Below are positions 43,011 through 54,544 of a stretch of 64,000 nt of DNA, piece by piece. A model generated the notes under the pieces. It saw only the letters and a list, made by a program, of their open reading frames with translations, ran no database searches and had not been told where the DNA came from. Source of the stretch: Phymorhynchus buccinoides (taxonomy: Eukaryota; Mollusca; Gastropoda; Neogastropoda; Raphitomidae); assembly GCA_017654935.2 (NCBI GenBank), contig CM065690.1:38730346-38794345 (forward strand), in the 5' to 3' direction. Positions within the stretch are counted from its first letter, which is position 1. Each line of letters starts with the position of its first letter. A program made the translations under genes and the position numbers.

Positions 43011-43095
<85 letters not shown>
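43011..43095. repeat. (CA)n microsatellite
   Basis: About 42 CA units. Together with the (GT)n 170 bp away it forms an inverted dinucleotide pair. Confidence 0.95.
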
Positions 43096-43097
<2 letters not shown>

Positions 43098-43639
43098 GAG
43101 TAGTTTTTTAATGGCTTGACTAATGACTGGAACATGCAGGGCCAAGTCGCAGACACCGCCTCCTCAGGTAACTTCTTCCAATCTCTGTCTGACGGTCTGG
43201 AGCAAAAATGAACTTCACCTGTATTCAGTCCAGTGCAAGATAATGGGCAATTACTGGCTTTACTCTGACGGCTAGGTGCTAGGCTGAGTCTGATATTGTC
43301 CACTTTGACAATGTGGAAGATTTAATTTTTATACACATTGTGAGCATAGCCATCTTCCTGTAGTGCTCGAGTGTGGGCCATTCTAACTGCGCTAGCTTGT
43401 TAGATATGCTGGAGGTGTTCTGGTAGCAGCTAGGCATGAAAAGAGCTGTCCTTCTCCGTATTGGATCAGGAAAGGGCCACAATGTGGCATATCATCGACA
43501 ATTTTGTAAACATTCCTCAATCTGGGTGAATGGGTCCTAAACGGAACTGGCATATATTACAGGAAGGGTCTAACAAGGGTCAGATACAATGGCTAAGTGG
43601 GTCTGATATTCTTGATCCCCATCACCCAAGGAGTGCAGT

Positions 43640-44940
43640 TAAGCATATAACTTTACACAATGCAAACCTCAACAGAAGGTAAAGAGCAAAAGTATTCAGC
43701 AGAGCAGAATAACATCCTGATCCCTCAGCTCATTGAACAAATCGAGGAACTGACAGAGAATCTGGAAGCCGGTCAGCAAACAGACATGATAATCATGGAC
43801 TTTGCCAAGGCCTTTAGCAGGGTAAATCATAGCCTTCTGCTGCATAAACTACACATGTATGGCATAAGGGGCAATGTGAACAGATGGGTGACAGACTTCC
43901 TCCTCGGCCGACGGCAGGCTGTCGTTCTTGAGGGCACCCAGTCAGGCTACATCAGGCGTACCACAGGGATCAGTGCTAGGCCCATGCCCATTTCTGGCAT
44001 AATAAATGATTTGCCAGAAAAACTGTCTTCAAAAGCAAGGCTCTTTGCTGACAGTCTACATGCTCATCTGCTCAGGGGAGGACCATGTCTGCTTACAGAA
44101 AGACCTCCAACGACTTGAGGAATAGGAGAAGAAGTGGGACATGCAGTTTCACCACAGACTATACTATAGTTTCACAGCAGGAAGCCCTTGCACCACCCAT
44201 GCCAACTGCATGGACACACCTTGGACACCGTCCGAACAGCCAAGTATCTGGGTGTCACCCTACAAGCAACTGGCGGCTGGGATGTCCATGTGAACACCAT
44301 TATGGCAAAGGCCAGCTAGACACTCGGCTTCCTACGAAGGAACCTGAAGACAGCCTCCATTGAACTGCGAGAGAAAGCCTACATGGCATTTACCGCCATG
44401 CTACAGAGGCTCATATGGAATTCACTGTAGCAACGCCGACAAGCCACCAGACTCACCATGCTGTATAAAATACTCAATAGCATGGTGAGTGTGAACAGGA
44501 GCAAAGTCATACCTCAGCGCAGCCAGAGCGGCAACGTATGGGTAATTCACAACAGCTCCTCATTCCCCAGTGTCGGACATACTGTTAAAGCTCCTTTTTT
44601 CCATGAACAATCAAGGAGTGGAACGACCTGCCAGCACCTGCAGTGGAGGCCAGAAGTCCAGAGAGCTTTACAGCCAGAGTCTGGAAGTTCCTCAAAGGAC
44701 ACCGCCTGCTGCACTTGCTGCGGCTGGTGGCCCTATGCACTCAGGGGTCATCAGTCTAACAACCAAGCAAAAGCCATCCCCTGCAGATTCCCATCAAGCT
44801 AGGAGTTTTCCTTTTGTTTGTCCTCTCTTGAGGTCTCTTCTTTCTTTAATCTTTGGCCTCCTGGCCCTTTCTTCCAGCATATATGTGGATGAACCTCCCT
44901 GCCCTGGTTCCGTGACTTAATAAAGTGTCTCTCACTCTCT
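43640..44940 (+). mobile_element. Decayed LINE reverse transcriptase
   Basis: Encodes DMIIMDFAKAFSRVNHSLLL, LHMYGIRGNVNRWVTDFLLG, a degraded PQG region (RRTTGISARPMPISGIINDL) and LFADS where FADD is expected. Later frames give FTARVWKFLKGHRLLHLL before an AATAAA at about 44919. Jockey/CR1-like RT with lost catalytic motif and several frameshifts. Confidence 0.75.
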
Positions 44941-45213
44941 GTTTCACTTCAATAGTGTTGCAACATTGACATTTACAAAAATAAACTCAAAGTAAATTGC
45001 AACATCGCCCAAAATGACATATAATGTAAGACAAATTCTTTTGGAACTCACTTGTCGACTTGATTTCTTCTCAGTTGTGAGCATGCAAGATCGAAAGTAA
45101 ATTGATTTGACAAGCCTCGTTTTCATAATAAGGGCACAAGAAATCCCATGATGCAGCTATTTCCGCATGGAAGTGTTTAAACCGAAAGTAAAAGAGTCAG
45201 AATGTGTGTGTGT

Positions 45214-45216
<3 letters not shown>

Positions 45217-45249
<33 letters not shown>
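45217..45249. repeat. (GA)n microsatellite
   Basis: About 15 GA units next to a short GT run. Confidence 0.9.
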
Positions 45250-45250
<1 letters not shown>

Positions 45251-45597
45251 TGGGTGGTGAGAGTATGCCCAAAGGTACAGTCTTTGGTATGCCTACGTCT
45301 ATATAGACATAGACTACATGTGGGCTTAGGCCCTTTATTAGATGGAACCGATCCCCCCTCTCTCTTTCTCTGTGTGTTTGGTTTAACTTCTAGTTAGGCA
45401 AAACCGACACCCCCAAAGGGAATGAATATTACGTTTTACGACCTCCCAGTCCTATGGGACATTAATTTTTTACACACAACAGAACCATCAAAAAGATGAT
45501 GGCGGTTGTCTACTGCAAGAAGAAGAAAATAAAGAAGAATTTCAATTTGGTTTGGGGGAACCGACCCCCCTTTTTTTAGTCTTTTTGGGGGGACAGT

Positions 45598-45730
45598 CGC
45601 TATTTTGCCGGTCATGGTAATTTAGCCTGCAGGCTATTTTGTCGGTCACGGTACTTTAGCCTGCAGGCTATTTTGCCGGTCACGGTACTTTAGCCTGCAG
45701 GCTATTTTGCCGGTCACGATACTTTAGCCT
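45598..45730 (+). repeat. 34-bp tandem repeat, about 4 units
   Basis: Units of CTATTTTGCCGGTCACGGTA plus CTTTAGCCTGCAGG. The following GGCTAAATTACCGGTCAAGC is a partial inverse of the unit, so the cluster may be one end of an unidentified element. Confidence 0.8.
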
Positions 45731-46455
45731 GTAGCCCCCGTGTTGGCTAAATTACCGGTCAAGCTAAACTAAGCTGGAATGCTAGTTTATTTTAAAATCA
45801 TACTTTTCTTTAGCAATATTCAATGTAATGTGCCTTTGCTAAGGAACTAGGATAGGTACTCATTTTCTTTCATTCCTGGCACTGAGATACAGCAACGTGA
45901 CACATGGAGAGAGATAGAGGTATGAGCAGTGAAAGACAGTGAAAGAGAGAGAATGAGAAAGACCATGACAGAGATAGTGAGAGAGACAGGGTCGCGGTCT
46001 CAAGATGGAGGCTGAAATTTTTCTGTAGAATATTTGGGGAACGTTTTGTTGAAAAAAGAAAGCAGCCTCCTTAGTTTCAAAAGTTAAAGAGGCTAATTGA
46101 CAGCCATATCATCCGAAGGAGCTCATCCTTTGGTTATTTTAAAAGAATTTGAGACGAATTTTGAACATTACAGCTGTTTTTGACTCGGGCGACCGTGTAC
46201 TCACTAACCCGTATTGAAGTGGCCGGCGGGCTACTTTTCAAATTGAGTTGTTTTTCTCCTGCACCTTACTCTTTTTGCACTTTTCAACTAACATAACGGT
46301 GGAATCACAGGTATTTATTGTTTTATTCATGCATCTGTAATATATAACTGTTGCTGGTAGCATTATACTTTCAGCTAAATTTTGTGATTAGATTTTCCAG
46401 TTTTACGTTGTTAAGATTTGTGTTTACTTTCGTTTTCAAAGAAGATTAGGCTAAA

Positions 46456-47427
46456 ATGTCAAAATCAAGGAAGGACTCGAACAAATCAGGCTCACCAAGA
46501 CCTAGTAGAAAAGACAGTGGCAAGAAGATTGACATAAATGCACCATGGATTTGTATCACTTGTGATGATGCAGTAGATGAAAATTCGATTGAGTGCCACC
46601 AGTGCAAGCAATGGTGTCATCGAGGCTGCTCTGGCCTGACCGGTGAGCAATACAAGTGTTTGAGCAAAGGGGGGGACTACATGGTTTGGCGGTGTGTAAA
46701 ATGCAGACAGTCAGGAAAGTCGGAGGTTTCAACGCGTATGGAAGCCAAGCTTGATAATGCACTCAAAATGTTGGAGGATATGAAAACGAGAATGAACTTG
46801 TTTGAAGACAAACACTCTGCCTGTAGTGTTGAGGCCATAGAAAATAAAATAAAAGAAACCGTGGAAGTCACAGTTGATGAATACATGACTGAAATGAGGG
46901 AGAAAGAGAAGAGAAAGTTAAACATAATTGTTGTTAACCTACCAGAAAGTGAGCATGACACGGCAGAGGACAGAAAAAAGGAAGACAGGGACAGAGTCAG
47001 GAAGCTAGTGGGGAAGACGGCTGATGATGTAAATGTACAAGAAGTTGATGACCCGGTCAGGCTAGGCGCTATCAAGATAGGCAGTGATGTAAGACCAAGA
47101 CTTCTGAGAATGACGGTCAAAACCGAAGACACCAAAAGGAAAATTATGAGAAATGTTAGCAATCTCAACAAGAATGTGCCACCTAAAAACAGGATCTATA
47201 TCAATGAGGATTGCACCCCAAAAGAAAGGGAAAAAATCAAAAGGCTGAGAGAAGAAATCAAAGTCAGAGCATCTGGGGGTGAACTAAATCTGATCATCAA
47301 CTACAGGGAAGGAAAGATAGTGACAAGGCAGACAAAAGACGGACAGGGAACAGAGACGGACAAAGGACGCACGCCCTCTCAGGCATCAGCTCAGGCTGAA
47401 GCAGAGAAAGGGGCTGCCATTCATTGA
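46456..47427 (+). CDS. LINE ORF1 with PHD finger
   Basis: 323 residues. A basic N-terminus is followed by a PHD zinc finger at about residues 32-83: ICITCDDAV, ECHQC, WCHRGCSG and WRCVKC give the C4-H-C3 ligand pattern. Residues about 93-155 are helical, probably coiled coil. RKLNIIVVNLPESEHDT and later KNRIYINEDCTPKEREKIKR resemble the RRM-like and C-terminal RNA-binding modules of LINE ORF1 proteins. PHD fingers in CR1-type ORF1 are known. The protein should bind LINE RNA and may read chromatin. It ends at a single TGA (47425-47427), after which the same frame continues into the endonuclease. Confidence 0.85.
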   Translation: MSKSRKDSNKSGSPRPSRKDSGKKIDINAPWICITCDDAVDENSIECHQCKQWCHRGCSGLTGEQYKCLSKGGDYMVWRCVKCRQSGKSEVSTRMEAKLDNALKMLEDMKTRMNLFEDKHSACSVEAIENKIKETVEVTVDEYMTEMREKEKRKLNIIVVNLPESEHDTAEDRKKEDRDRVRKLVGKTADDVNVQEVDDPVRLGAIKIGSDVRPRLLRMTVKTEDTKRKIMRNVSNLNKNVPPKNRIYINEDCTPKEREKIKRLREEIKVRASGGELNLIINYREGKIVTRQTKDGQGTETDKGRTPSQASAQAEAEKGAAIH

Positions 47428-48438
47428 CATGAGAAAAGAAAAAACCATGTACATAGTGTAAATAAACCTGTTTTTGAACAAAAGCATCCTAAGTTATTTT
47501 CTTGTTCTTCTGATAAACTTGAATGTTCTAGTTGTAAAGTTCTTTATAGCAATGTAGATAGTTTTTTGAATAAAAGAGATGAATTGCTTGTGAGATTGTG
47601 TGACACAAAGCCTAACATAATTGGTTTCACAGAAATACTAGCCAAAAATCAAGTTCACTCGATATGCACTTCTGAATACGAGCTTCCTAACTATGATCTG
47701 TTTATAAACAAAGAGCCACAAAGAGGTATACTTTTATATGTTGACAAAGCTTTAAATGCTAGAGAATGTGAGGAACTCAATAACTTATCTTTTAAAGAAA
47801 GTTTATTTTGCACTTTTAAAGGTGCCAATGATGAGTCAGTACTCATTGGATGTATTTATCGTAGTCCCAATTCAACACCAGAAAATACGAGGAAATTATT
47901 TGACTTACTAAAATTTGATTATATTTCTAAATTTGATAAAGTTTGCATTTTCGGCGACTTTAATTTTCCAGATGCCCATTGGAAGGAAGTGCACAGTAGT
48001 AATATTAATCTGACACAGGACTTTATTGAATGTACCAGAGACGCCTTTTTAATCCAAAAAGTGACACAGTCAACAAGACATAGGGTTAACCAAAGATCAA
48101 CGATGGATGACTTGATATTTGTAAATGATGACGACTTAATATCTGACATAATGCATGTAGAACCACTAGGTAAAAGTGATCATGATGTGTTGTTGTTTGA
48201 TTTATATGTACCAAGAATTAAAGTAAAACCTGAGAGGAAAAACAGATATGAACTAAGGAATGGTAATTATAATGAAATGAGACATGCATTAAGCATTTTT
48301 GATTACTCAGTTTTAAATGATTTAAACGTAGATGATATGTGGAATGTTATCCGTAACCTTGTGATAAACAATATGGAATTGTACATACCTAAAGTACCTA
48401 CAACATCTGACAAAGTTAAACCTTCATGGATAAATTAA
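47428..48438 (+). CDS. LINE ORF2, endonuclease part
   Basis: An APE-type endonuclease in the same frame as ORF1. Open from the base after the ORF1 TGA: CSSCKVLYSNVDSFLNKRDE, DTKPNIIGFTE, IGCIYRSPNS, FGDFNFPDAHW, GKSDHDVLLFDL cover the conserved N, E, D/N and SDH motifs. There is no in-frame ATG between the TGA and the N-terminal endonuclease motif, so translation probably depends on UGA readthrough or another non-standard event. The frame ends KPSWIN and a stop at 48436-48438, where a 1-nt shift at an A7 run separates it from the reverse transcriptase. Confidence 0.8.
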   Translation, partial: HEKRKNHVHSVNKPVFEQKHPKLFSCSSDKLECSSCKVLYSNVDSFLNKRDELLVRLCDTKPNIIGFTEILAKNQVHSICTSEYELPNYDLFINKEPQRGILLYVDKALNARECEELNNLSFKESLFCTFKGANDESVLIGCIYRSPNSTPENTRKLFDLLKFDYISKFDKVCIFGDFNFPDAHWKEVHSSNINLTQDFIECTRDAFLIQKVTQSTRHRVNQRSTMDDLIFVNDDDLISDIMHVEPLGKSDHDVLLFDLYVPRIKVKPERKNRYELRNGNYNEMRHALSIFDYSVLNDLNVDDMWNVIRNLVINNMELYIPKVPTTSDKVKPSWIN

Positions 48439-50236
48439 AAAAACCTTTTCTAGATTTTTGCAGACTAAAGAAGGTCAGGCTTATGTAGCTTCTAAGCAGA
48501 AACTGAATAAAAAGGGACCAGCTTATAAAAAGTATAGAAAAAAAGTAAATAAGTGTAATAAATCTATCAAAAAAGCAAGAAAAGTCTATGAAAAAAATAT
48601 AGCAACTAATTGTAAGACAAATCCCAAACCTTTTTGGAAATATGTACATGAGAGGTCTAAAGCTAGTGCAGGTGTTAGTGCTTTGAAAACAGACAATGGC
48701 GATTTTGCTGTTACTGACAGTGATAAAGCAGAAGTCCTCAATAATTTCTTTTCCAGTGTGTTTACTAACGAAGACATTACAACACTGCCAAATTTATCAG
48801 ACTGTGAAAATTCAGATGGAGTATCAGTGTCCGATGTTAGAATAACTCCTAAAGCTGTTGAAACAAAATTAAAAGAATTAGATGGTACAAAAGCACAAGG
48901 TCCTGATGGAATCCCCCCAAGAGTTTTAAAAGAATTAGCTAAAGAGCTAGCTTTTCCTCTATGTGTACTTTTTAATAAGTCTCTTGAGACAGGTTCAATT
49001 CCCGAAGAATGGAAGCAAGCAAATGTTACGGCTATTTTTAAAAAAGGTTCAAGATCTCAACCAGGTAACTATAGACCTGTCAGCTTGACATGTATTGTTT
49101 GTAAAATTTTAGAGTCATTTGTTAGAGAGGTAATCACAGATCATATGAATGTTAATAAACTATATACTCCATGTCAACATGGCTTTAGAAATAAAAGATC
49201 TTGTACTACGCAGCTTCTTGAAGTTATGGAGGAAATAACTGACCTGTTGGATAATGGTGATAATGTTGATATTGTATATTTGGATTTCAGGAAAGCTTTT
49301 GATAGTGTGCCACATGAGAGACTGTTAATTAAATTGAAAGCTTACGGCATAGCTGGTAATGTACACAACTGGATTAGAAACTTCCTTACTGACAGATACC
49401 AGAGAGTTAGAGTAGGGGAAATGTACTCGTCTAAGACAAACGTTTTAAGTGGAATCCCTCAGGGAAGCATCTTGGGTCCTACCTTATTTACCATTTTCAT
49501 AAATGACCTCCCTGAATGTGTGGAGTCGTCTTGTAAAGTATTCGCAGACGATACAAAGATTTTTAATAAAGCCAAGAATAATAAACTAATTCAAAAAGAT
49601 TTAAATAAATTACAAGATTGGACAAACGAATGGAACCTTTATTTTAATACTGATAAATGTAAGGTAATGCACGTTGGTAAAAGTAATCCAAATGCAACTT
49701 ACACCATGGAAAAAAACAATGCCCCTTGTCCAGTAACAGTGTGCGAGCTAGAAAAAGATCTGGGGGTAACCTTTGACAAAGACCTTTCATTTGATATACA
49801 CATCCAGAACTGCATCAATAAAGCAAACCAAATGATAGGATTGATTAAAAGAACATTTATCAGTATTGATCATGATATTTTTATTAAATTATACAAAGCT
49901 TTAGTTAGACCGCACTTAGAATATGGCAACATTATCTGGGCTCCAAAATTTAAGTACCAGTCAATAGCAATTGAAAGGGTGCAGCGTAGAGCTACAAAAC
50001 TTGTTAAAGCATGCAAAATCATGGATTATTACCACAGATTACAGTACCTTAATTTATTTTCACTTAAAGGAAGGAGAACAAGGGGAGATCTTATAGAAAC
50101 TTATAAAATATTCAACAATCATGTGGATTTGTCCTGGAGTAATTTCTTTTCATCTCCTCAATACAATATGACTAGAAACGCCTGTGGGAAAGTTTTTGTT
50201 AAAAGATATAATACTAACATAAGAAAAAATTACTAA
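48437..50236 (+). CDS. LINE ORF2, reverse transcriptase part
   Basis: Frame shifted by one from the endonuclease. About 590 residues with PGNYRPVSLTCIVCKILES, HGFRNKRSCTTQLLEV, IVYLDFRKAFDSVPHERL, GIPQGSILGPTLFTIFINDL and the catalytic VFADDTKIF (codons 49541-49552). Ends early at NIRKNY: compared with 62568-62882, 17 nt are missing between two AATT copies at about 50230, which shifts the frame before the TNMWNELPTDVK terminus. Two breaks make this copy inactive although otherwise well preserved. Confidence 0.85.
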   Translation, partial: KKTFSRFLQTKEGQAYVASKQKLNKKGPAYKKYRKKVNKCNKSIKKARKVYEKNIATNCKTNPKPFWKYVHERSKASAGVSALKTDNGDFAVTDSDKAEVLNNFFSSVFTNEDITTLPNLSDCENSDGVSVSDVRITPKAVETKLKELDGTKAQGPDGIPPRVLKELAKELAFPLCVLFNKSLETGSIPEEWKQANVTAIFKKGSRSQPGNYRPVSLTCIVCKILESFVREVITDHMNVNKLYTPCQHGFRNKRSCTTQLLEVMEEITDLLDNGDNVDIVYLDFRKAFDSVPHERLLIKLKAYGIAGNVHNWIRNFLTDRYQRVRVGEMYSSKTNVLSGIPQGSILGPTLFTIFINDLPECVESSCKVFADDTKIFNKAKNNKLIQKDLNKLQDWTNEWNLYFNTDKCKVMHVGKSNPNATYTMEKNNAPCPVTVCELEKDLGVTFDKDLSFDIHIQNCINKANQMIGLIKRTFISIDHDIFIKLYKALVRPHLEYGNIIWAPKFKYQSIAIERVQRRATKLVKACKIMDYYHRLQYLNLFSLKGRRTRGDLIETYKIFNNHVDLSWSNFFSSPQYNMTRNACGKVFVKRYNTNIRKNY

Positions 50237-50573
50237 CATGTGGAACGAATTGCCTACTGACGTAAAATGTGCACCTCATACTAATATGTTTAAAAATCGT
50301 CTGGATACATTACCAAAATTTTTAGAAGTTTTTAGAAGCTATGACGAATAATGATTTATGAGGAAAATTTATGCCGCATCAACCTTGACCAAAAAGATAC
50401 ATTTACCAGAAAAATCATAAAAGATGGGACTGTTTGGAAAAGCTTTACGGCTTGTTTTGTCCCTACCTACCTACCTACCTAAAGGAGAGCGAGAGAGGAG
50501 AGTGGGGGCAGTCACCGGCTTTACCGCATAAAAAACCAGTTCATTTGTGGCAGTACCATGGCCGATGAGGTTT

Positions 50574-50942
50574 AACTGATAATACTACTCGGGGACACAA
50601 TTTTAAACTAACCAAAACACTAACCAACACCAGACAGTTTCATTCATTCTTTACTAATAGAATAACAAATTTATGGAACAATTTATCATTTGATACCGTC
50701 AATGCACCTTCAGTAAATGCATTTAAAAATCGTATTGACAAAGAATTATTAAAATATACTTTTTCTACCAATTTGGATGTATATGAAAAATAAAGCTAAG
50801 TGTTAGTATACACTGAAGCCAAAATAAATCCACGGGCAAATAAAATATAAAAAAAACAATTGATATTTGATGCAAAAAATTACCACTAATGAGGGCAAAA
50901 GGCTTATAGCCTATAGCCTTATGTGATGTGATGTGGTTACTG
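50574..50942 (+). mobile_element. CR1-like LINE 3' fragment with (TGTGA)n tail
   Basis: Encodes TNRITNLWNNLSFDTVNAPS and VNAFKNRIDKELLKYTF, then a 3' UTR and ATGTGATGTGATGTGG. A different family from the adjacent (TACC)n LINE. Confidence 0.75.
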
Positions 50943-50984
50943 CTACACCTATCTGTATTGTTAAAAAATCGGGACTTTACTGGT

Positions 50985-51335
50985 CAGGTCAGGTCAGGTC
51001 AGGTATTTGGACGACCAGGCCTTGCAGCCTCTCAATGCGTCCTTCCTTTTGGTTAGTGTTTGGCAATTGCTGTGGCGGTTTTTAGCATCCATATTGATGC
51101 ACTAATCATGGATGTACTTTAACAGGGCAATTTTTGGATCACTGTCTAGGAGGTTTTTGAATTTGTTAGTATCTGAGGCCAGTTTAGTATGTGCAGGGAG
51201 GTTGTTCCAATATTGGGTTGCACTGCCTCCGGGTATTGCCTTCAGTATTGTTCCCACCATCATTGTATTTACAAATGTCCCATGTGTGTCTGTTCCAGAC
51301 CGAGAGGACGTAAAACACCATTTTTGATTCATTCA
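50985..51335 (-). mobile_element. CR1-like LINE 3' fragment with (CCTGA)n tail
   Basis: Minus strand: NPILEQPPC/ATQYWNNLPAHTKLASDT, KFKNLLDSDPKIALLKYIHD, then AGGCTGCAAGGCCTGGTCG and (ACCTG)n at 50985-51005. Confidence 0.75.
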
Positions 51336-51499
51336 TCAGAGTGGGGGCAGAGACAGAGAAACAACGAGGGAGACAGAAACTGTGAGACTGAGAGAGAAAC
51401 ACATAAAGATAGAGAATACAGACAGGCTATAACAAGCAGGTATAGACCAGAGAGAGATTATCATAAAAGACACACACAGAAGGACAGGCAGAAAGAGAG

Positions 51500-51500
51500 A

Positions 51501-51595
<95 letters not shown>
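51500..51595. repeat. (GT)n-(GA)n compound microsatellite
   Basis: GT units to about 51522, then GA units to about 51594, followed by imperfect GA/GACA. Open frames here are artefacts. Confidence 0.95.
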
Positions 51596-51598
<3 letters not shown>

Positions 51599-52779
51599 AG
51601 AGAGAGATACAGACAGAAAGAGCGAGAGAGAATAAGAGAGAGATACAGACAGAAAGAGATAGAGAGGTCATACACTCACACACACACTTGTGCGCATTAA
51701 TAGTTAACCCCCAACACACACGTGTGAGCGCGCATGCATGCACTTGTCACACAAGCAGACCACAACCATAACACACAAATAATAATTACACCAATGTCCT
51801 GGGCCTTATTGGACCACGGGACCTAAAAGAATCCTCAAAATTACAGATGGGCTTGTTGGGCCAAAAGTGGAACTTATCGGGCCTGGGACATAGCGGGCTT
51901 ATCCCGAATGATGACTCACAGACATCGTCACATCGTATTGGGGTCAAATCGTATGCAGTGATTGAGTGTGGCTAGGCCTTGAGAAAGAGTGAGAGAGAGA
52001 CAGGCAGAGAGGGATAAAGAGAAACAGATTGAGAGAGAAACAGAGATTGAGAGAGAGGGGGGGGGGGGGGGGGGGGAGAAAACAATAGACAGAAATTAAG
52101 ACAGAGACAGTGTGAGAGTGAAAGAATGAGACAGTGTACTAAACTTCCAGAAGGCGGAGGGATCATTTGCATAACAAAACAACACCCCTACACGGAGTTT
52201 TAAGTTCTGGAAAAATTCTTCTCACATGAATGGTAATGGAATATCCCCCGTGGGGATACCAGGGGATCTTTCAGTACAAATAGTTCCCTCACCTTCCAGA
52301 AGTTCTGTGCTAGCAACTTCCTCTAATCTGTTAGTCTCTTTGAGTTTGACTCTACCTTCGCATCACATTAAAAAAGACAAAGCAAGGTTAACATACAATG
52401 ACTGGATATGAAGTTTTAGTAGGGACAAGAATAGGAGTGGGCTATGCATGGCTGGAATGACAGAAGAGATCATGAGCTTCTTTTATTATTTGATTCACCC
52501 CCATGGTGAGATTGGTGTTTTTATTACAACTGTAGTACCAAATACTATTTGTCCATACTTTAATTGGAATGGAAAGGTAAGAAATAAATACATTCTGGCT
52601 TGGAAAAAGTAGTTCAGCATTGAAACTGTTGTTCTGCTAGTGAACTGGTATCATCATTTGCTGCTCTCTCCAGACACTATTGGAATTTCCGTGTGTGCTT
52701 TTGTCACATTTAGATTCAAGAATTTACTTTTGAGTAGCTGTCCTAACATATTGTTTAAACAAAATAGAAAAAGGTGTAA

Positions 52780-54400
52780 CATTTTACTTTGAGGCTGACA
52801 CTATCTAACGTACGAGAAGATACAAACTTCAGTAATTTTTTCCCCAAAACATTTGTTTATTTCAACATCCTTGTGCATACATGTTGACTTGTATTAGAAG
52901 GAAATGCATGAAAAGGTAGCGGTGTTCATATTCATTTGTCCTTCTACCAATACCCTGTATTTATCTCTACTTTAAAAACGAGTGGAGAGTCAGCAGATCT
53001 GTATACACACACAATACAAAAAGTTACCTGATGGAGCAAACTGTAATATAATTTCAGAATACAAAAATATATACTTCTAAAACACCAAAAGCAAAAGGGT
53101 AAAGTAAAAACACAATGCTATAGGCTACTAACATACAAGCATGATTAAACAAGCGCGAAATCGCCATAGTTTGTGGCATGCGGTCTATTTTTACCACTCC
53201 AATCACGAGTTACCTCCCCTGGCTTTTCAATAATTTTAATCTGTAAACCAGAATGTTATCTCTGCACCATTTCGTAACTTTTTATATCTTTTGGAAAACA
53301 TTTAAAACTATGTATCCTACTTATACTCATCAAAAGAAGCACCGCATACTTGTCATGTCTGTTGTAGTGTCTGTATTACGTATGTTTATTATTTTGTACG
53401 CTTTTAAAATACATCATTTTAAAGAGCGGCCTCAATTAATTTTGAAGTGTAGCCTCGATTTGAAGTGCGACATTTTGTCAAAATGTGCGACAATTTTGGA
53501 CCGACAGACAGACCGACCGACAAAGTGAGTTATAGGTTTGTGGCTTGAGCCACAAACAAAAACACCTAGCAAGCATAGTTGATGACTTTCTTAAATCTAA
53601 CCCAAGCACAATGTTATAGGCTACGAACATACAAGCATGATAATAAAAACACACTATCATGCATAGTTGATGACTTTCTGAAATTTATTAAGATAAAGTA
53701 AAAATACAATTTTATACTACTAAGTAACCCACAAGCATGATATAAAAAATTTCTATGTGCAGTATATCACTTTCCTTAATATCACTGTAAAAACAAACAA
53801 ATATATATGCAATAGCATTAAATAAAAGATGTAATCATCATCCTTTAAGACATAAAGAAAAACAATAAATAAGCTTATTTATTGCGAGGCAAAAAATATG
53901 CCAAGAAAAAAAAGCTGCGTAGTAAAGGGATTGTAAATTGAAATTACACAAAAAATATAAAACAGATGCCTTGATAATAATGTTGTTTTACCAATAATGT
54001 TTTTAGTTGTTTGAGTCAAGTAATACAAACATTATCAGTAAATAACTAAACAGATGAATGTTTTTGAATGATCTTTCACTCTTTTTTCGAATTACCATCA
54101 AAAATAGGACTTTAATTCATATGCCTGGCTCTCATGTTCATCTTTTTTACCTGTAGCAAAATATGGGCATAAAACTTGTACTTGAGTCTAATTTGTCATC
54201 ATCTCTTCCCTCTTCCTACCTGAAAAATACTTTTCATGATGACACAGATAATTTAAAAACTATGGTTTAATCTTTACAACTACCCATTCGTTTGCGTTCA
54301 CTATAATTATACATAAATTCAGCACAAATACAAAGTGACAAATTTTTCAACACATTATTCTCATACTCAGTTTAACAAATGCATGTAAAATAATCTTGAA
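52780..54400. other. AT-rich intergenic stretch, no gene
   Basis: A block ACAATTTTGGACCGACAGAC..TTGTGGCTTGAGCCACAAAC near 53487-53560 has a short internal palindrome, and CTATAGGCTAC..ACATACAAGCATGAT recurs at 53119, 53613 and 53715. No exon or clear element otherwise. Confidence 0.5.
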
Positions 54401-54419
54401 AAAAGAAAGCAAAGAGACC

Positions 54420-54509
54420 TGGACATCATAATCATTTCTGCATAGTATATAGTAGTAAGACACTTCAGGTTAATTTCATTTGTTATAAAACTCCCCGTGG
54501 GGGTGGATA

Positions 54510-54544
<35 letters not shown>

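Larger units (their letters stand above)
45990..50482 (+). mobile_element. Near-full-length CR1-like LINE
   Basis: Contains a 5' leader (CTCAAGATGGAGGC near 46000), ORF1 with PHD finger, endonuclease and reverse transcriptase, a 3' UTR, and a (TACC)n tail at 50464-50482. The insertion is in GA-rich sequence, so the target duplication and exact 5' end cannot be read. A truncated copy with nearly identical 3' end lies at 62429-62840. Orientation is opposite to the PM20D2 genes it separates. Confidence 0.85.

Noticed and set aside
46456..47427. PHD-finger protein as a host chromatin gene
   Set aside because: Intronless, directly followed by endonuclease and RT frames, with an RNA-binding C-terminal part typical of LINE ORF1.
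47425..47427. UGA read as selenocysteine
   Set aside because: No selenoprotein context and no reason to expect a SECIS element; readthrough or termination is simpler.
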